64,000 nt of DNA from Temnothorax longispinosus (Eukaryota > Arthropoda > Insecta > Hymenoptera > Formicidae), in the NCBI RefSeq assembly GCF_030848805.1, contig NC_092368.1, positions 3,382,441-3,446,440 on the forward strand, written 5' to 3'. Within the stretch, counting starts at the first letter, position 1, and the number at the start of each line of letters is the position of its first letter. A program made the position numbers and the translations under genes. The notes beneath the pieces were generated by a model. It worked only from the letters and a program-made list of their open reading frames with translations. It was not told the origin of the DNA and did no database searches. Shown here in pieces: positions 35,886 through 48,900 of the stretch.

Positions 35886-36588
35886 TTAATATTCGATGAT
35901 TTCTATCATGATGATGCACGCGGTAGTATATTTCGTATATCTAATTTCAATGAACGAAATTAAAATCGGGTCGCCGCAAAAATTTAACGCAATCGTCTTC
36001 TGGAAGGAAGCCAAAGTCCCATCTATGCGGTGCTTCTCCCTCGTTTCCAGCGGCCCGGCTTTGATCTCCATTCGAAGGGTTGCCGAGGGATCCAGCCCCG
36101 GATCCGCAAAAGTTCGTCGGATCCGTCTGACTCGGCGTGATTCGAGCTCAAGGCATCGGCCTCTATCGAACGACGAAGTAACGCCGCGCCGCGCCGCCGT
36201 CGGGATGGTGGTGGCGATGGTGATGGTGGGGTTTGGCATCGCCGGAAGAGAGAAGTCGGCGGACGGTGTGGGAAGCCGGTGTGCGAGAGGCGCGGAACAA
36301 GTGCGAGAGCGAGACGATAAAAAGGGAAGTAAACCAGGAAGGATGGTCAGGGCGTCGGAGGGGTACGCGACGCGGTACCGAGGACGAGGGGGGCACGGGG
36401 AAGAGACAGCAGGGGGAGGGAGGAGAACGCGACGAGCGTGGTGGGAGCGACAGCAGCGCGGCGAGCGAGCCCGAGACCCGAGACGCGGTCGGCGGGGAAG
36501 TAGAGGGAAGTCCTGGGGATCAATGGACGCAACCCCGCGGGGCACTACACTCTCTTGGATACTACGTAGTAAGCCCGCCACTGCGTAG
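35886..36588. other. About 690 bases open on both strands in a CpG-rich block
   Basis: The plus frame from ATG 35896 to TAG 36588 has 230 codons: a Met/Ile/Val-rich hydrophobic start, then Arg/Gly/Ser-rich sequence. The opposite strand is open over nearly the same interval (231 codons) but without an ATG at its start. Neither product is recognised. Paired open frames follow from high GC with TCG/CGA codons, so coding is doubtful, although the plus frame with its ATG and possible signal-like N-terminus is the better of the two. Confidence 0.18.
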
Positions 36589-37080
36589 TAATACTATGCC
36601 CGCCGCTACGTACTACGCCCGCCGCTATTACACCGGCCGACCATCCGTCCCCCTCGTCTCCCCGGTCTGTCCCTCTCTTCTTCTGCCCGCCGCTCGCCGA
36701 CTGCGCACTTTCCCCTCTCGCATCCTCGTGCTGTATTCGCGCAACTTCTCTCTCTCTCTCGCTCTTTCTCTTTATCTCTCGCTCTCTCCCTTTCGCCCCC
36801 TTCGTCGGCGCAACACGAGCACCCACGGCCTCCCGCGCTAACTTCGATCCGCCAATGGCGACGAGGCGTAGGTTGCCGCGCGCGGGAAAACTCATCTCTC
36901 CACGCATACACGCACCGTCGCGGTTCTCTCCCTCGTCCTGCGCGTCCCTCCCCGTGCACTCGTGGATACGCGGGCGACGGGTGTCGGGTACACATCCCGA
37001 GGTGGTGGACGGGCGCGCGGGCGTCGTCCCCCGTCTGGAGATGAGAATTCAGTCTCAAGTATATTCGCCGGTGGCTGCCG
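35980..37080. promoter_or_regulatory. GC- and CpG-rich block
   Basis: The most extended GC-rich block in the right half of the window, bounded on both sides by AT-rich DNA. Holds G/A-rich and C/T-rich sub-blocks and the GCCCGCC minisatellite at 36561-36632. Minus-strand frames up to 182 codons are Arg/Glu-rich from the GA tract. A promoter or CpG-island role is plausible but unproven. Confidence 0.25.
36561..36632. repeat. Short irregular minisatellite (GCCCGCC[A/G]CT)
   Basis: Three copies of GCCCGCCACT or GCCCGCCGCT, starting at 36573, 36598 and 36617, separated by ACTACGTAGT-type inverted segments. Spacing is uneven (25 and 19 bases). Confidence 0.6.
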
Positions 37081-37289
37081 GATAATCCGATTATCCGACT
37101 ACTTCCAGCGATATAAGCTTTTTCTAGCCTTATGGCGAAATGTAATTTCGTCAATTAGCCGGAACTTTATTTTGCCTTACTTCGTTATCGAGTGTGGTTT
37201 CGCTGGATCGAGAAGAGATCTGGCGTTTATGCCTCAAAACAATGCTGATGAGACACGATGTGCAATTACAGCGTATGTATCTTAAGCTT

Positions 37290-40200
37290 ACTTGATAGGT
37301 CAAGCAAAGAACGCGAATAAAGAAATTTGCTTGAGAATTGTAAACAACACCGCAAGTATGAACGAGCCTCAATTTGTCTCGAAATTGTATCGACAAATCA
37401 TCTTTTTTTAATAATACATCAAAGAAAAAAAGACGTTTATTTATGACCGTTCACCTTTGCCAACTTGGTCTAGATCCACTTTCTAATGAAAGAACTTAAT
37501 CTTTCTTTTCGAATGTGAAAATTAAATCACGAATATATTCCTATTGCAAATCGAATTTGATCATATAATTCTTTTAATTAATCATCTCAGATTTTAAATA
37601 GCGATATCTGTATGTGTGTAATCATGTACTAAAAAAATTAAATCAAGAATGAAATAAATTTTCGATCGATAATCTTTTAATATAGTTGTACAAAAAGAAG
37701 ATTATCCCATTATCCCAATTCGTACTGTTGAATGTAGTACTATAATTTGAGCAAGTTTACACAATAATTAAAAATATATATATTAAACATATAATATATA
37801 TTGCTATTACACTCAAAATCGAACAAAAATGGAAATTATTTAAAGATTAAAACAGATATTAAATGTGATGTAATTTTTAAATACAATTTTAAAACCCTTT
37901 TATATGATTTATGTGGTTAATGAATTTGACTTGTATTAAAGTGACGTGATCTTAACCAGATTGTAAAAATGATTCGTATGACTATTTGTAGGCGATGTAC
38001 GTGTGCATTAGTATTAGTTTCGTACACGCGAAAAACGATATGTATTCGTGTAATAGGTCGTTAATCGGCTTATCGTATTATGCGGGTTGCATTCTTCTCC
38101 TGAAATGTAATTTCATCGATTATAAGAGGAGTGTTAATATCAACTCCTGTTTTATGAGAAAGATTATTTCCACGAGGGCCCGCGCATCCGCGTTTTTCTT
38201 TTTGCACCGTCTGCGCAGCAGGAAACAAGCACAAACATACGGATAATTCACCGGATTATCCACATGAGGTGCATCCGTGTGCGTTTTCCAACCGAACGAC
38301 ACATGATATTTTCGCCTTGCTATACCTCGATATAACGATTCCCGTTAAAATACTCAACTGTCACCTGTTCGCTGAAGATGATAAAATTACATCTCAATGA
38401 GCCAAGCACTGACATTAGTCGCCACGTGAAAAGTAATACAATCAAGAAGCATTTTCTATTCAGAAGGTAAAAATTTAAAGAAAAAAAGATAATACATTGT
38501 GCTTGTGTTTTAAAAACCATAAATACGCTCTCATTTGTCCGAGATTATGCAAAAGAACTTACATAAAAACATTTTCAAAATAGTTCATAGCTTTATCATA
38601 ACGCTGGTTGAGCTTTAGAGAAGAAAGGGAAAAATCTAGAGAAAAAGAGAGAGAGAGTAAAGTGCTTTTACAGCGTTCTGCCCTTAATTCCGCAAGCCCA
38701 GCGTCCGGCTTCATCCTTTTCAGATCGGAGTCCTCTTACTTCTTCATCCCGTTCTTTCCGCACCAAGCTTGCGGTTTCTTCAAGAGGCAAGTTAAATCTC
38801 CGGGAATTTTTTATCCTATGACCTAACTTTCCGTAATCGCCTAGGTATGTATAAGATGGTTTTCTTTACACGGAACATCAATTTCCGGTCCTTTATTTAT
38901 CCGGAAGAAATCTGTTATAAATTAAACATGGTCTATACTTTGGATTTTCATGATTTTGGAATAACGGATATGTACGCTGAAGCAAAACGTAATTGAGATT
39001 CTTGGATAAATGAAACAATAACAACACACAATTCCTTTGCGGTAAAGTTAATAGTTATTATTTTTTCCAAAATTCTCTACAATAATTATTAAACAAAAGC
39101 AATTTTTATACCGATTTTATAACTCAATTTCATCGGATTTCTTCATTGGACAAATTGTATTATGCTCTTCGCCCGACAGTCTCAGTTACCCACTTGATCT
39201 CATCTTTTTTTACTACGAACATAGCCGTAATAATATATTCAGCCCAATCGCTTCTACCGTAAATCGAAAGCATCGCCAATTGTTTTCGAGCGGTACTCAG
39301 CGTTGATTAAATTTCCACGGTAAATACGTGCGCGCGTGTTCGCCTTCGCTAAAATCGGGGTAATAGCCGCGGTTCGATTACAACGGGACGATAAATATAT
39401 CCGGCGAATACTTTCGTCGCGAAAATAAACTTTCGATTTTTGCGAGTATTCTGCATATCTACGTCGAGGCGCGAGCGATATCGCGACGATACTTTCTCCG
39501 GTGTCTCATAAAAGGGTGCTTCCACGAGAAGGTTTATTACTCATAGCCGAGCGATCCAAGTTTACGTTCCTCAACCCTTAATTCCGGCGTGGCCATTTAC
39601 CTTCTAGCGTCGCCGCGTCCTCGCTCTCCGGTTTCTTCCCTATCTCCTCCCTTCCCCCAACCACCCTGTCGTCCTTTTTGCGGACTAACTCCGGCCGGAG
39701 CTCGCGGTATGACCCCGGCATAAGAATTAACGAAGCGACGATAATTAAGAAAAGAAACTTTATCCTCTCCGTGCGTCTGCCATTCTACAAAATTTTATTA
39801 TGCGGGATATGGCGGGTTGGGGAAAGACTGCAAAAAGAATGGATATTTTGTGGGGACTGCGCACGCTACATTCTCGAATTTCTCGGTATTTAAAGCCGTC
39901 TTTTTCACGAAGGAGCGTGTTTCTACCTCTGAGCAAGTCAGATTACAAGAAAATCTGTGTGAGATACGCGTCATTTACTACCGTATTAAAATTTACGCAG
40001 AAGGTTACACAAACTAGATAGATCTGTCAAAAGTTTGACGAATTATTCTAGAATCGGGAAACTCGAATCCGGTAATAATTTCGCTGCGAAAAGAGAACTA
40101 CAAACGAACCCTCGTCTCTCTTCCTAGCCTCTACTTCTCGAATCTGGTTCTTCCCCATCACCTTTTATTCTCTCAACAACCACTTATCGAAACCAAACTC

Positions 40201-41380
40201 GAACCACTTCCGATTGATCGATTCTGTATATATATCTTGAGTAGTGATAAAATTTCTTTCCTTTTGTCTCCTCTGACATTTTCCTAGGACGAAGCATCGA
40301 ACGACTAACGTTTATATCGATGTTATCAATAAGAAATTGTTACAATTTTTATCATTATTATTCAAAGTAGAGAATTAATAATGCAACCTTGTTTAAAATA
40401 TTAATTTATAATTAAAACAATCTGATATTTTTCCAAAGTGATCTTATCGTAAAAAGTAAATTTATTTAAATAGTAGAAAATATAACAGTTACGTCCTCTC
40501 GGTTATTATTCACTTTTCTCCTCTCTCAACTCAGGAGTATATCCTTTTGCAATTCGTAGGTCATCACCACGCATAGTTATTGAATTTTACATGTTATATA
40601 CATGCGAGTTTCTTTCACTGACTTCGTCGAAAAGACGAAGGGTGGGCCTATGCGGATGGGGATAAGAATTCGACGCGCATAAATTTCATTTCCATACCCT
40701 TAAAATTCCCAGATAAAAGGGGCAGCTCGAATGCGCGATCTGTGTTATGATAATGAGCAGCTTCTTTGGCGAAGTCTCCGTTTCTCGCTACCTGATGGAG
40801 TAGACGGCACCCTCTTAAGAGCAAAAATGGGATTCTCATCCAGGTATAACCTTCGACTGCTGCGGAAAAATTTATAGCGCCGCGAGCTATCTGATCTCGA
40901 TTCGCATTAAGAGACATTGGTTTAATTACAAGCTATCGCGGCAATTATAATCTGTCAAGTCAAAAAATATAAAAAGCATTGATATTTCATTTCCATTCAC
41001 ATTTCATTATAAATTTTCGTAATCTCTTAAAAATGTGATTAACAAAAATCGTTACAACGATAAATTTGAAACATTATTCATTTAGATGTACGTAAAACAA
41101 TTGAAGCAATCGCGATTCTCTCTTTGGTTGTCACATTTCATTATCATAAATCCGGTTATTTTATTTCCGGCGTGCATCAATTAAGCGAGAAAATGGACAG
41201 GTACGATTCACACGAGCTTCTCTCTTTAAGATCGTGAGAAAACGGTCTTCGGAGGTGGTGGAGCGCGCTAAGAACGGGGAAGAAGGCACAAATTGTCTAG
41301 AGATAGGAGTCAGGCCGACCTCTTAGAAAATAAGAGAGCGACAGAGAAAGGGCGAACGAGAAAGGGGGCAAAGCGAGGGG
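37290..41380. other. AT-rich desert, no supported gene
   Basis: Long AT-rich stretch with frequent TAATTA words and no splice pair I trust. A pyrimidine-rich acceptor-like CATCCTTTTCAG ends near 38721; the 35-codon frame after it contains a chance Cys-Gly-Phe-Phe-Lys-Arg string. GC rises again around 39280-39730 without a recognisable gene. Confidence 0.5.
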
Positions 41381-41449
41381 GGCGAGGAGGTGAGAGATCT
41401 CGACTTCCTCTATTACCAATTCATGCCCCTCCATAGGCTGCCGATATAT

Positions 41450-42199
41450 TCAAACCTTACCGAGAAAAGGCCAGTCATTGTGTCGGCCTCTTTGTCGTCC
41501 GCGTGCTTTCCTACTTCTCTCGTTATCCACCACCGCCGTTGCTGCTCCTCCGTCTCTCTGAGCATCCTCTCTCGTGCTCTCTCGCCTCCTTCTTTTATAC
41601 CTCCTTTCCTTCTCAGTCTCGTTTCTCTTCCGTGGAAAGGGGAGGACCGCATTCCTGTGCCGATGGGAGATGCGGCGATGGAAGGAGAAGAGTGCCGAGA
41701 GTGGATAAGAGAAAAAGAGAGAGAGAGGAAAGCGGAGAACGAGCGAGAGAGGATAGGGGAAGAAAGATAGAATGAGTGAGGAGTCTGTTATGAGGTCTTT
41801 GAATACCGACGCGGGCAGAGTGAGGTATATAGTCGGGAAAGGTGAAACGAAAAAGACGAGGAGCCGGCCGAGAAGGAGGACGGAGAAAGAGAGAGAGGAA
41901 AAGGTGGAGGAGGAGAAGGATGAGGCAGAGCAGTTCAATGAATTGGATGGAAAGGGGTTCCTCAACTCGGAAGGAATTAGTAATCGGGCCATCCCAACCG
42001 GTGATTCGTTTCCTGCGGCGCGAGATCCTGCAATTTCAAACTTCTCTCGCGTGGAACCACGCGTGGAACGACCGTCACGGTAAACCCGGTATACCTCTCG
42101 GAGCATCTTTTTGGCGAAAGAGAGCAATCGATCGTTCGATCGTTGCGCGCGAAATATGCGCGAAACGAAACACGGCGCGGCGCGCGGTTTACAACGCAT
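41450..42199 (-). CDS. Longest ATG-initiated frame in the window, 249 codons, doubtful
   Basis: Minus strand, ATG at 42199-42197 to TGA at 41452-41450. Residues 1-80 are basic, about 90-190 are rich in Ser, Leu, Phe and Pro with two or three hydrophobic stretches, and 190-249 are Arg/Glu/Lys-rich. The middle is encoded by a C/T-rich strand, which lacks stop codons by nature and yields Leu/Phe/Ser/Pro automatically. A donor-like CTCG before GTAAGGTTTG overlaps the last codons. The purine bias explains the openness, so I regard this as probably not a gene. No family is recognised. Confidence 0.13.
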   Translation of the reverse strand: MRCKPRAAPCFVSRIFRAQRSNDRLLSFAKKMLREVYRVYRDGRSTRGSTREKFEIAGSRAAGNESPVGMARLLIPSELRNPFPSNSLNCSASSFSSSTFSSLSFSVLLLGRLLVFFVSPFPTIYLTLPASVFKDLITDSSLILSFFPYPLSLVLRFPLSLFFSYPLSALFSFHRRISHRHRNAVLPFPRKRNETEKERRYKRRRRESTREDAQRDGGAATAVVDNERSRKARGRQRGRHNDWPFLGKV

Positions 42200-42299
42200 T
42201 TCAGAAACATCGGGGCGTTTATAATAAATATAATCCGCGGTTCGTCGTTCCTGTAGTCTCGTCGTAATCCCGTCGTCCCGACGATGAAATCGCGACGCG

Positions 42300-45200
42300 A
42301 CGAAGCACGCCTTCGCCGCTAACTTCGTCGACGATATTCTCCACCCGTGGCAGCAGCAAAAAAGAGGGGAGCACCACGTGAAATCATCGTCTGGCCTCTC
42401 AAAACGCGTGGCACGCCTGACAAAAGGAACGACAAGCGTATGTCTGCGTGAATCAGTGGGTCTAGACGTGCGGGGTCATGAACCCGATGCGATACAGCCG
42501 CAGCGTTTAAGAAGCTCTTCTCTTTCACCGTTAACGTGGGCTATGCCGAGGATAAATAAAGCAGAAGCGTTTCGCCGCGAGCTACAAATGATGAGTACGC
42601 CAGCACCGATATGCGAATGAGAAGCTTACACTTCTAACCCAAACCTACTCGACTTTACCTTTTGAAATGAGACAAGATTGTAAACATTGATGCATTACGT
42701 AACTGCTAAAAATTTCCACGAACTTGTCTTTCTTGGTAATCCGCAAATATTTGAATTAATTTGCATTTGTACGTGATACAATATAATTTGGCTTTCAAAA
42801 TGTAAAAGCGCGGATAAAGACGAGCGTATACTCTTCTTTATAGCACGCAAAATGACATTCAGGATTTCTAGCATTCATCAATACGTATAAAATTATCATA
42901 CACGAGTGTATCTCGGTGAAATCGCGCAACCGAACACACTCTACGTTACGTAGGAACACTACTAAATCCTCGCGATATTATCAAAACAGTCCTCGCGACA
43001 AGCCCGGGCAATGAAACAATCGCATCGTAATTAAAACCGCATCTCGTTAAGCAACGTTCTCATATCCGCTCGCTAGTGTGTCCCGGCAAGGCAGCCGAGA
43101 AATCTCTCAGATGGTAAATTCGAGACGCCCTCCGTAACGGCCGTGAATTACGAGTGAGATAATTACGCGCCCTCGCACGAAGGGAGGATTCATCTCCAAA
43201 CTGCGCTAATTTGCGTCGAACACGAAGCATGAAAGAAGACGAAGAAAACCGCGAAACACTGGTCCCGAAACGGGCAGCTGAGCAGAGATGCGAACGGAGA
43301 TGCGACTTGGCTAAGAAATTGTTAGCGTAGAAAACTTGCAGAAGATCTCTTGTCTAAATTTTTTATGAGAGGCAGAAGAAAGTCGTGGGTTAAAACTACT
43401 TTGAATAATTGTATTTCTTTCGCGACAGGTCCAAAGGTCAAATGACATCAAGAGATAAAATACATTTGCAACCTGTGCAATATTCAGATCATGCTGACCT
43501 CATGACCCTTCATCCCGAGGGTTTCTTCCGAGTCCCGATGACCGATCCGCTCCTGGATACGGACGCACCACAGAAATTTATCGCGAAAGTATTCGCAGTC
43601 ATAACACGGCTTAACGTCCGAGTCGACGGAAGAGAAAGAGAAAGAAAAAAAGAAAAAGGAAAAAGAAAGAAAAAGACAGAGAAAGAGACGGAGAAAGAGA
43701 GCGACGAGCGAAGAGAGCGAGAAACTGCAACGATGTGGCGCATCTAAAGTTAGATCCTGCGTCACGGCGAAGAGCGGCGTCCTGCATCGCGTCGGGGCCG
43801 GTCGGCTGGTGGCAGGGTGTATTCAGAAAAAGGGTCCGCAAGAGAGAGAACGCGGCGAGGAGCAACAAATCGGCTGGCAGGTTTTAATCGGGGCTCTTCA
43901 TCTCGCGAGACGGACTAATTAAGCGGAATATGCCTGCAACAAGGTAACCAAACGTTGCCGCTTGAAACTGGTTGCCGAGTTGATCGATCGCGTCGATCCC
44001 GAGAGCACGGCTGAAGATCACGCCCGGATCCACGCCGTTTCCCCCCTTCCCACGCGGTCGAAGGGATTATGCTGACGCAGAAAAATGCCGACTAGAGCAA
44101 TCGGTATAACACTTTCGTGCGCGTCCAGCCGTGTTGCCGGACATCGATAGTAACCGATAACAATTCGTCCCGTCCAGCATCCGTGAACGTTCCGTGATAA
44201 ATGAGCTGCGGCAGAAGTGATCCGGCTCGACAGCCGTAAAATGTCAGTTGCGTGCAAAGCGGGCGAAGAGGAGAGGCGACAATCTCATTGCATTAAACAC
44301 AAACATACACGTACGCGCGGCGCGAGAATTTGCAAAGTCGCGTCTCGGCAAAGAGAAACCGAAGGTGGAACACGGGAGGGTTGTTACTCCGGAATAAGGG
44401 AAGAAGCGACGACGAAGTAGGAGGAGAGAGAGAGAGATGGAAGACAGGCCAGGATGGCCATTCGCAGACGCTGATGCCTGCCGGATCGTAATACTCGTGA
44501 AATAGTATCCTTCTTTCTTCCTTCCGTCCCACGAGGTATAAAGGGTAGCCGGCATAAAGGCGACGCGGCAGTAAAACGTGACACTTGAGGATTTTATCCC
44601 GCGGCCAGGATACACGCGTATGTATCCGCCTACCTACACACGCGCAAAATGTCTCCTCGCACACGGAAAAATCGTATACGCGGGTGCGAACGTACGCTGG
44701 GCCGGTCGGTCGACCGATCGGGGCGATGCGCTGTTTTGCCGATGACTGCATACGCCCCTCTTTATGCGTTTACGCCTTTACTGCGCCGGCAATACATATC
44801 GCGACTATGAGCATAAACCACGCACCGCCGTGCTCGCAACTGGATCCCAATTTTACGGCAAAACATTAGCCGAAACTCTACCTCGGGCAAAACCATCTCT
44901 CTTTTTCGTCTCGCCGTTCTCCCTTACTATACGACACACGAGCGTCTAATAGCATAGGAGAAAAAGGGGAACAAATTATAGCGTTATTCCATAATTCCCT
45001 CCTGTTCTTCGATTCATCCCCGCGATCTGTTCCGAGACGTCATCTCGAAGCTGGAATCGATACCCGATCTCCGTCGAAACGTTCCGAAACGCAGCGTGAC
45101 ATTAGGTGCTTTATCGTGACACTCGAGAAGACAAGATCGATCGCCGCTCTGAACCCGCCCGCCCGCCCGCGCGCAAGTAACCTAAGAATATCGGCTGAAA

Positions 45201-45660
45201 AAAGATCTGTTCATCCCCGTAATGGATCCAGCGCGCGGCCGGGAGAGAGAGAGAGAGCGATGCATTTCCTGCAGAAGCATCTCTGCGCGAACAAGCGAGA
45301 GCGCATCTGTCACATCGAGAATTCCGGAGTGACGCGACCCAACGGCGCGCTTGAGTGACACTTCCTGGCTTTTCTGCCGCGCGGTTGGAAACGCGGCACG
45401 TGGAGCACGCGACCTATTTCCTATTATTAAGACACTGGCCGTCGCGCAGTATTCTTCGCGGTTACGACTTTGATCTCTCGCCTACGGATATATGAGTGAC
45501 GCTCGTTTTCAAGCCGACCGCGTCAAATATGGCAGCGAGAAGAGACGAAACGTCGAAAGCGAACGCGCTCCTCCCGCGAGGAAGAGAGGATTAGCTCGCG
45601 TCAATCTCCGATTCTGGCTCCATAATTAAAAGCCTCCGAGAGTGTTAATTCGTTCCTTCT
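42300..45660. other. No supported gene; purine-rich tract
   Basis: A G/A tract at 43620-43720 makes Lys/Glu/Arg-rich frames. TATA-like GGTATAAAGGG near 44536-44547 lacks a coherent downstream exon. C-rich CCCGCCCGCCCG occurs near 45153-45170. A frame at 43409-43747 with an acceptor-like start (TTCTTTCGCGACAG) ends in that purine tract and is not convincing. Confidence 0.45.
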
Positions 45661-45667
45661 TATTCAG

Positions 45668-45880
45668 GGCCTTAAATCTAGTTCGCCGAGAAGGGGATCC
45701 CTCCTCCGGCGTTACCAGGTTGAATTAAAGGAGCGATCTCCCGCGCGGAAGGGTGCCAAATCCATTATTTCGCCTAAGTAAGTTATCACGAGATCATCCT
45801 CCAGTCTCGCCGTTTTCCTTCGTGGAATATACATTCGCGTCTCTTTTACAGATCTCACCAACATTCACGATTGTAAAGCT
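45668..45880 (+). CDS. Candidate exon, 73-base intron, exon
   Basis: Exon 1 (45668-45777, 110 bases) follows TTCGTTCCTTCTTATTCAG, with GTTAATT just upstream as a possible branch site. It ends CGCCTAA before GTAAGTTAT. The intron (45778-45850, 73 bases) ends CGTCTCTTTTACAG. Only one of the three exon 1 frames is open; it gives about 36 residues rich in Ser, Arg and Lys. Joined to exon 2 the frame runs nine more codons to TAA near 45876. The unit may therefore be the 3' end of a coding region or a non-coding transcript. Another acceptor-like site, TTCTCTCATTTTTAG, ends near 45923. Both intron ends and its length are typical for insects. The product is not recognised; the upstream exon is not located. 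Confidence 0.33.
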
Positions 45881-45929
45881 GCGAAACTCCTGATTCCATC
45901 GCTATTATTCTCTCATTTTTAGGCGTCAT

Positions 45930-48900
45930 TTTTACGAGTAGAAACTTTTTTGACGATTAAAAGTTATGGTCAGCGCGCGAATGTTTCACAGAAGTGTCAT
46001 AAAGGTAAAAATAATCGTGTGCGGCTACGGTTTTTGCGCCATAAATCGGGAATCGATTCGGAGATGCATAGACTTTTCTGAGGGAGTGATTTACAGTAAG
46101 TGTCAGTTTTGGTAGACGAGGCGGAAAGTTCCGTAAAAATTGCGCCGCAACAGGTTGCCCGTACGTACCTGCATGCACCGCCGGTGTATGCACACGTATG
46201 CAAAGGGTCTAGAACGTCGCTGTCTATACGCGTGTATACCATACGGTAAATGATATGCTTGCATAACCGTAAGGGGCATAAAAATGCAAGTACGCCCGAC
46301 GCAACATTCGATCGTTTGCACAGCTCTCCACTGTCGGGGAAACGACGCTGATAATTTTACGAGGATACGAGCGGATCTTTTTATACGCCGAAGCATAAGA
46401 ATATTCTAATTTCAAGTCCCCAAGGATTTACCGTCGATCAATTACACCCATCTCCCCGCGTTATTACGCGAACGCGAACGCGTTAAAATCACGTCGTTGC
46501 GCCGCGGCGATAAAAACCGAAAGGCGACGAGACGCGCAAAAACGACGCCATTGAAATTCAAGTGCGCTGTTTAACGCACCGTCGGGATAAACAAGCGGGC
46601 ATTAATTCGCGATAAACGCAGTACGCATTGAGAGAAAGCAATCGGACTCGCGATTAAGGGCGTATCAACTTCGCTGGAAAATTATGGGGACTGAAATTGA
46701 ATTCGTCACCGTCCACCGGCGTGCGATCCGAGTGAAATCATGCTTGCTGCAGCCACGCCAAAAGCATATGACTAATTCAGCGTTGCAACGTTCGTAATTG
46801 CGTGTTTCGCTGTGGTCACTCTGCGCGTATATCTATAATACCAACGGCGCGCGCTAAGATGGACGGACGGGCGGGCGGATGGACGGGTGGACGGACGGAA
46901 TACTTTTTTAAGCCAGTTAAATACAACGTTGCTACGATCTGATGCGTCCAGAAATAGTCTCCGTGTAATAACAGTCTTGCGCCGCAATGTGTATGAGCTG
47001 ACTCATCGAGAATGCCTACTTTATTGCAAATGCGGAGGTTGTTATCGATGCACTCGAAATAGAACGCGATTCATTACAGATACATCTACGCAATGACTTA
47101 TTGCATTAGTTTTATGCGCCAAATCTAATTTTGTACAGCCATATATCACACAACTGTCACAAATCTATCGTCTCAATTATATTCGTATAATATATTTATC
47201 GATAAACTTGTGCTTGCATCACTTGCATAATGATGCAAGTAAGTATAAAAATGAGAGATATGAGATCTAAGGAGCTTGATTAATTTGTGTATCGCAGTTA
47301 AAATTTTATAGCAATCGTTATCATTGTAAATATAACATATGCCTTGTCAAAGTTCACAACTCGAGGGGAAATTCGAGCGAACTATGTACACACACGCGCG
47401 CGTGCGAGCGTTATTTTCTTTTTTCTCCTTTTTTTCATCATACATGCAATTCACGTTTCACGCCGCCGGCAGCCCCGATTAAATCTAGACAAGGTCGAAG
47501 GGTATATTCGAACGGACGGACAACACGTCAATGCGCGGTCATGGGTAGATGCATGTGTGTCAAGAGTTGGAAGGGAGAATCCGCGTTCCAAGACAGAGCG
47601 TCCAACTTCTCGAGCAGCCGAGGCTTTATGGCCAAAGTTGATGGCGGCGATGCACGGATGGACGAGCAAAATGCTCGCCACGTGACATTCTTGCATCCCC
47701 ACCGACCTCGAACTATGGCGGCTCATATCCGGTGGTGGTTCTTCTTAAACCGTCAGCTGCGAGCCAGAACCGTGTTCTTGTAATCTCATTCATAAGTACC
47801 GCGCTTCAAGGATCTAATTTCGTAATTAACGTTGTCACAGCAATTATGATAATTTAATCGACACGAGAAGCAATTTTTAAGCCCCCTAATTTTTTTCGGT
47901 GCTCATGTCGACAAGCTATCCAAAATCCGCAGATATTACAGGATTTTAGATAAATATTCTAAGAAATTTAGAATCAATTATTGTTTCTTTAACGAAAAGT
48001 AATATTCATCTTTTGTCGTAACCTTTGAATTTAAATAACTCTTTCCCTTTTTCTTACATCTATCTTTTCCTAAGCGATTAAGGTTAAGCTCCAATAAAAA
48101 TTCTGTTAACTCTGATAGCGGCCCCGCGTGAAGAGCTCAATGGATAACGGTGCGGATTACTCGCGTCCCGAGGACGCACTTCTCTGTATCCGAGTTGATA
48201 GTGTGAACGTAAAAGGATACGACACTGTATTATTCTAAGAACGATCGCGCCCTTCTTTCTTTAATATCCAGTCGTTGTTCTCGTCGGTGCGTGTCGCGCC
48301 GTTGAAAATTTCATGGTGGAAGCGCCGGCAGCGTTCATCTGGGATTATTGCGAATGAAGAAAGGGAGAATGGAGGCGCGCGCGTTCTCGTGTGTCCTGTC
48401 TGAATGAAATCGCAACGGTCGAACACTTCGCGCCTGGCTCGTAAAAAAGTGCAGCGTGTGTATGCACATATTACTACTCGCGGCGTACATGAATGGCGAC
48501 GATACCGACACGTGCTTTACCGAGACTCGCATATGCTCGCGTTGGCGAAACTGCTCTACGTGGACTGAAAACGTACAATATTGGTCTAATAAAGGCAAAA
48601 TCCACGGTTACACCGGCGCTACGTTATTGTTCCAGCGCAAAGAGATAATTTCTCGCATATACATACACGAATGTAAACTTGTTAGTCGGTCTTCTGACTA
48701 GATCACTGAAATGTATATTAAAAGTAACAGAATAATTGAGATATATTTTTTTTTATGATATCGCAGATTAAAACATTTGAAAAATACATAACTATAGCTT
48801 CATCCCTGATTTTCTATCATAGTTCAAAAATTCAGGTTTCAAATGTTGCTAATGAAAAAGAGATCTTAAATTGATAACAAGGAGATGAAATACTTGGGAC

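Noticed and set aside
36606..37154. 182-codon minus-strand frame
   Set aside because: No ATG at its start; Arg/Glu runs come from a GA/TC tract and the rest from CpG-rich sequence open on both strands.
38722..38800. Cys-Gly-Phe-Phe-Lys-Arg in an open frame after a good acceptor, recalling the nuclear-receptor DNA-binding domain
   Set aside because: The family motif needs a Cys-X2-Cys pair directly before Gly-Phe-Phe-Lys-Arg and more zinc ligands on either side. Here the flanking residues are aromatic and Pro-rich and no other zinc ligand pattern follows.
43409..43747. 112-codon plus frame after an acceptor-like TTCTTTCGCGACAG
   Set aside because: The second half is a Lys/Glu/Arg run from a purine tract and the first half shows no family resemblance or donor.
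48548..48570. Acceptor GTACGTTTTCAG on the minus strand with a donor 44 bases on
   Set aside because: The donor (CTCG before GTAAAGCAC) is weak, the pyrimidine tract is short and no partner exon is visible.
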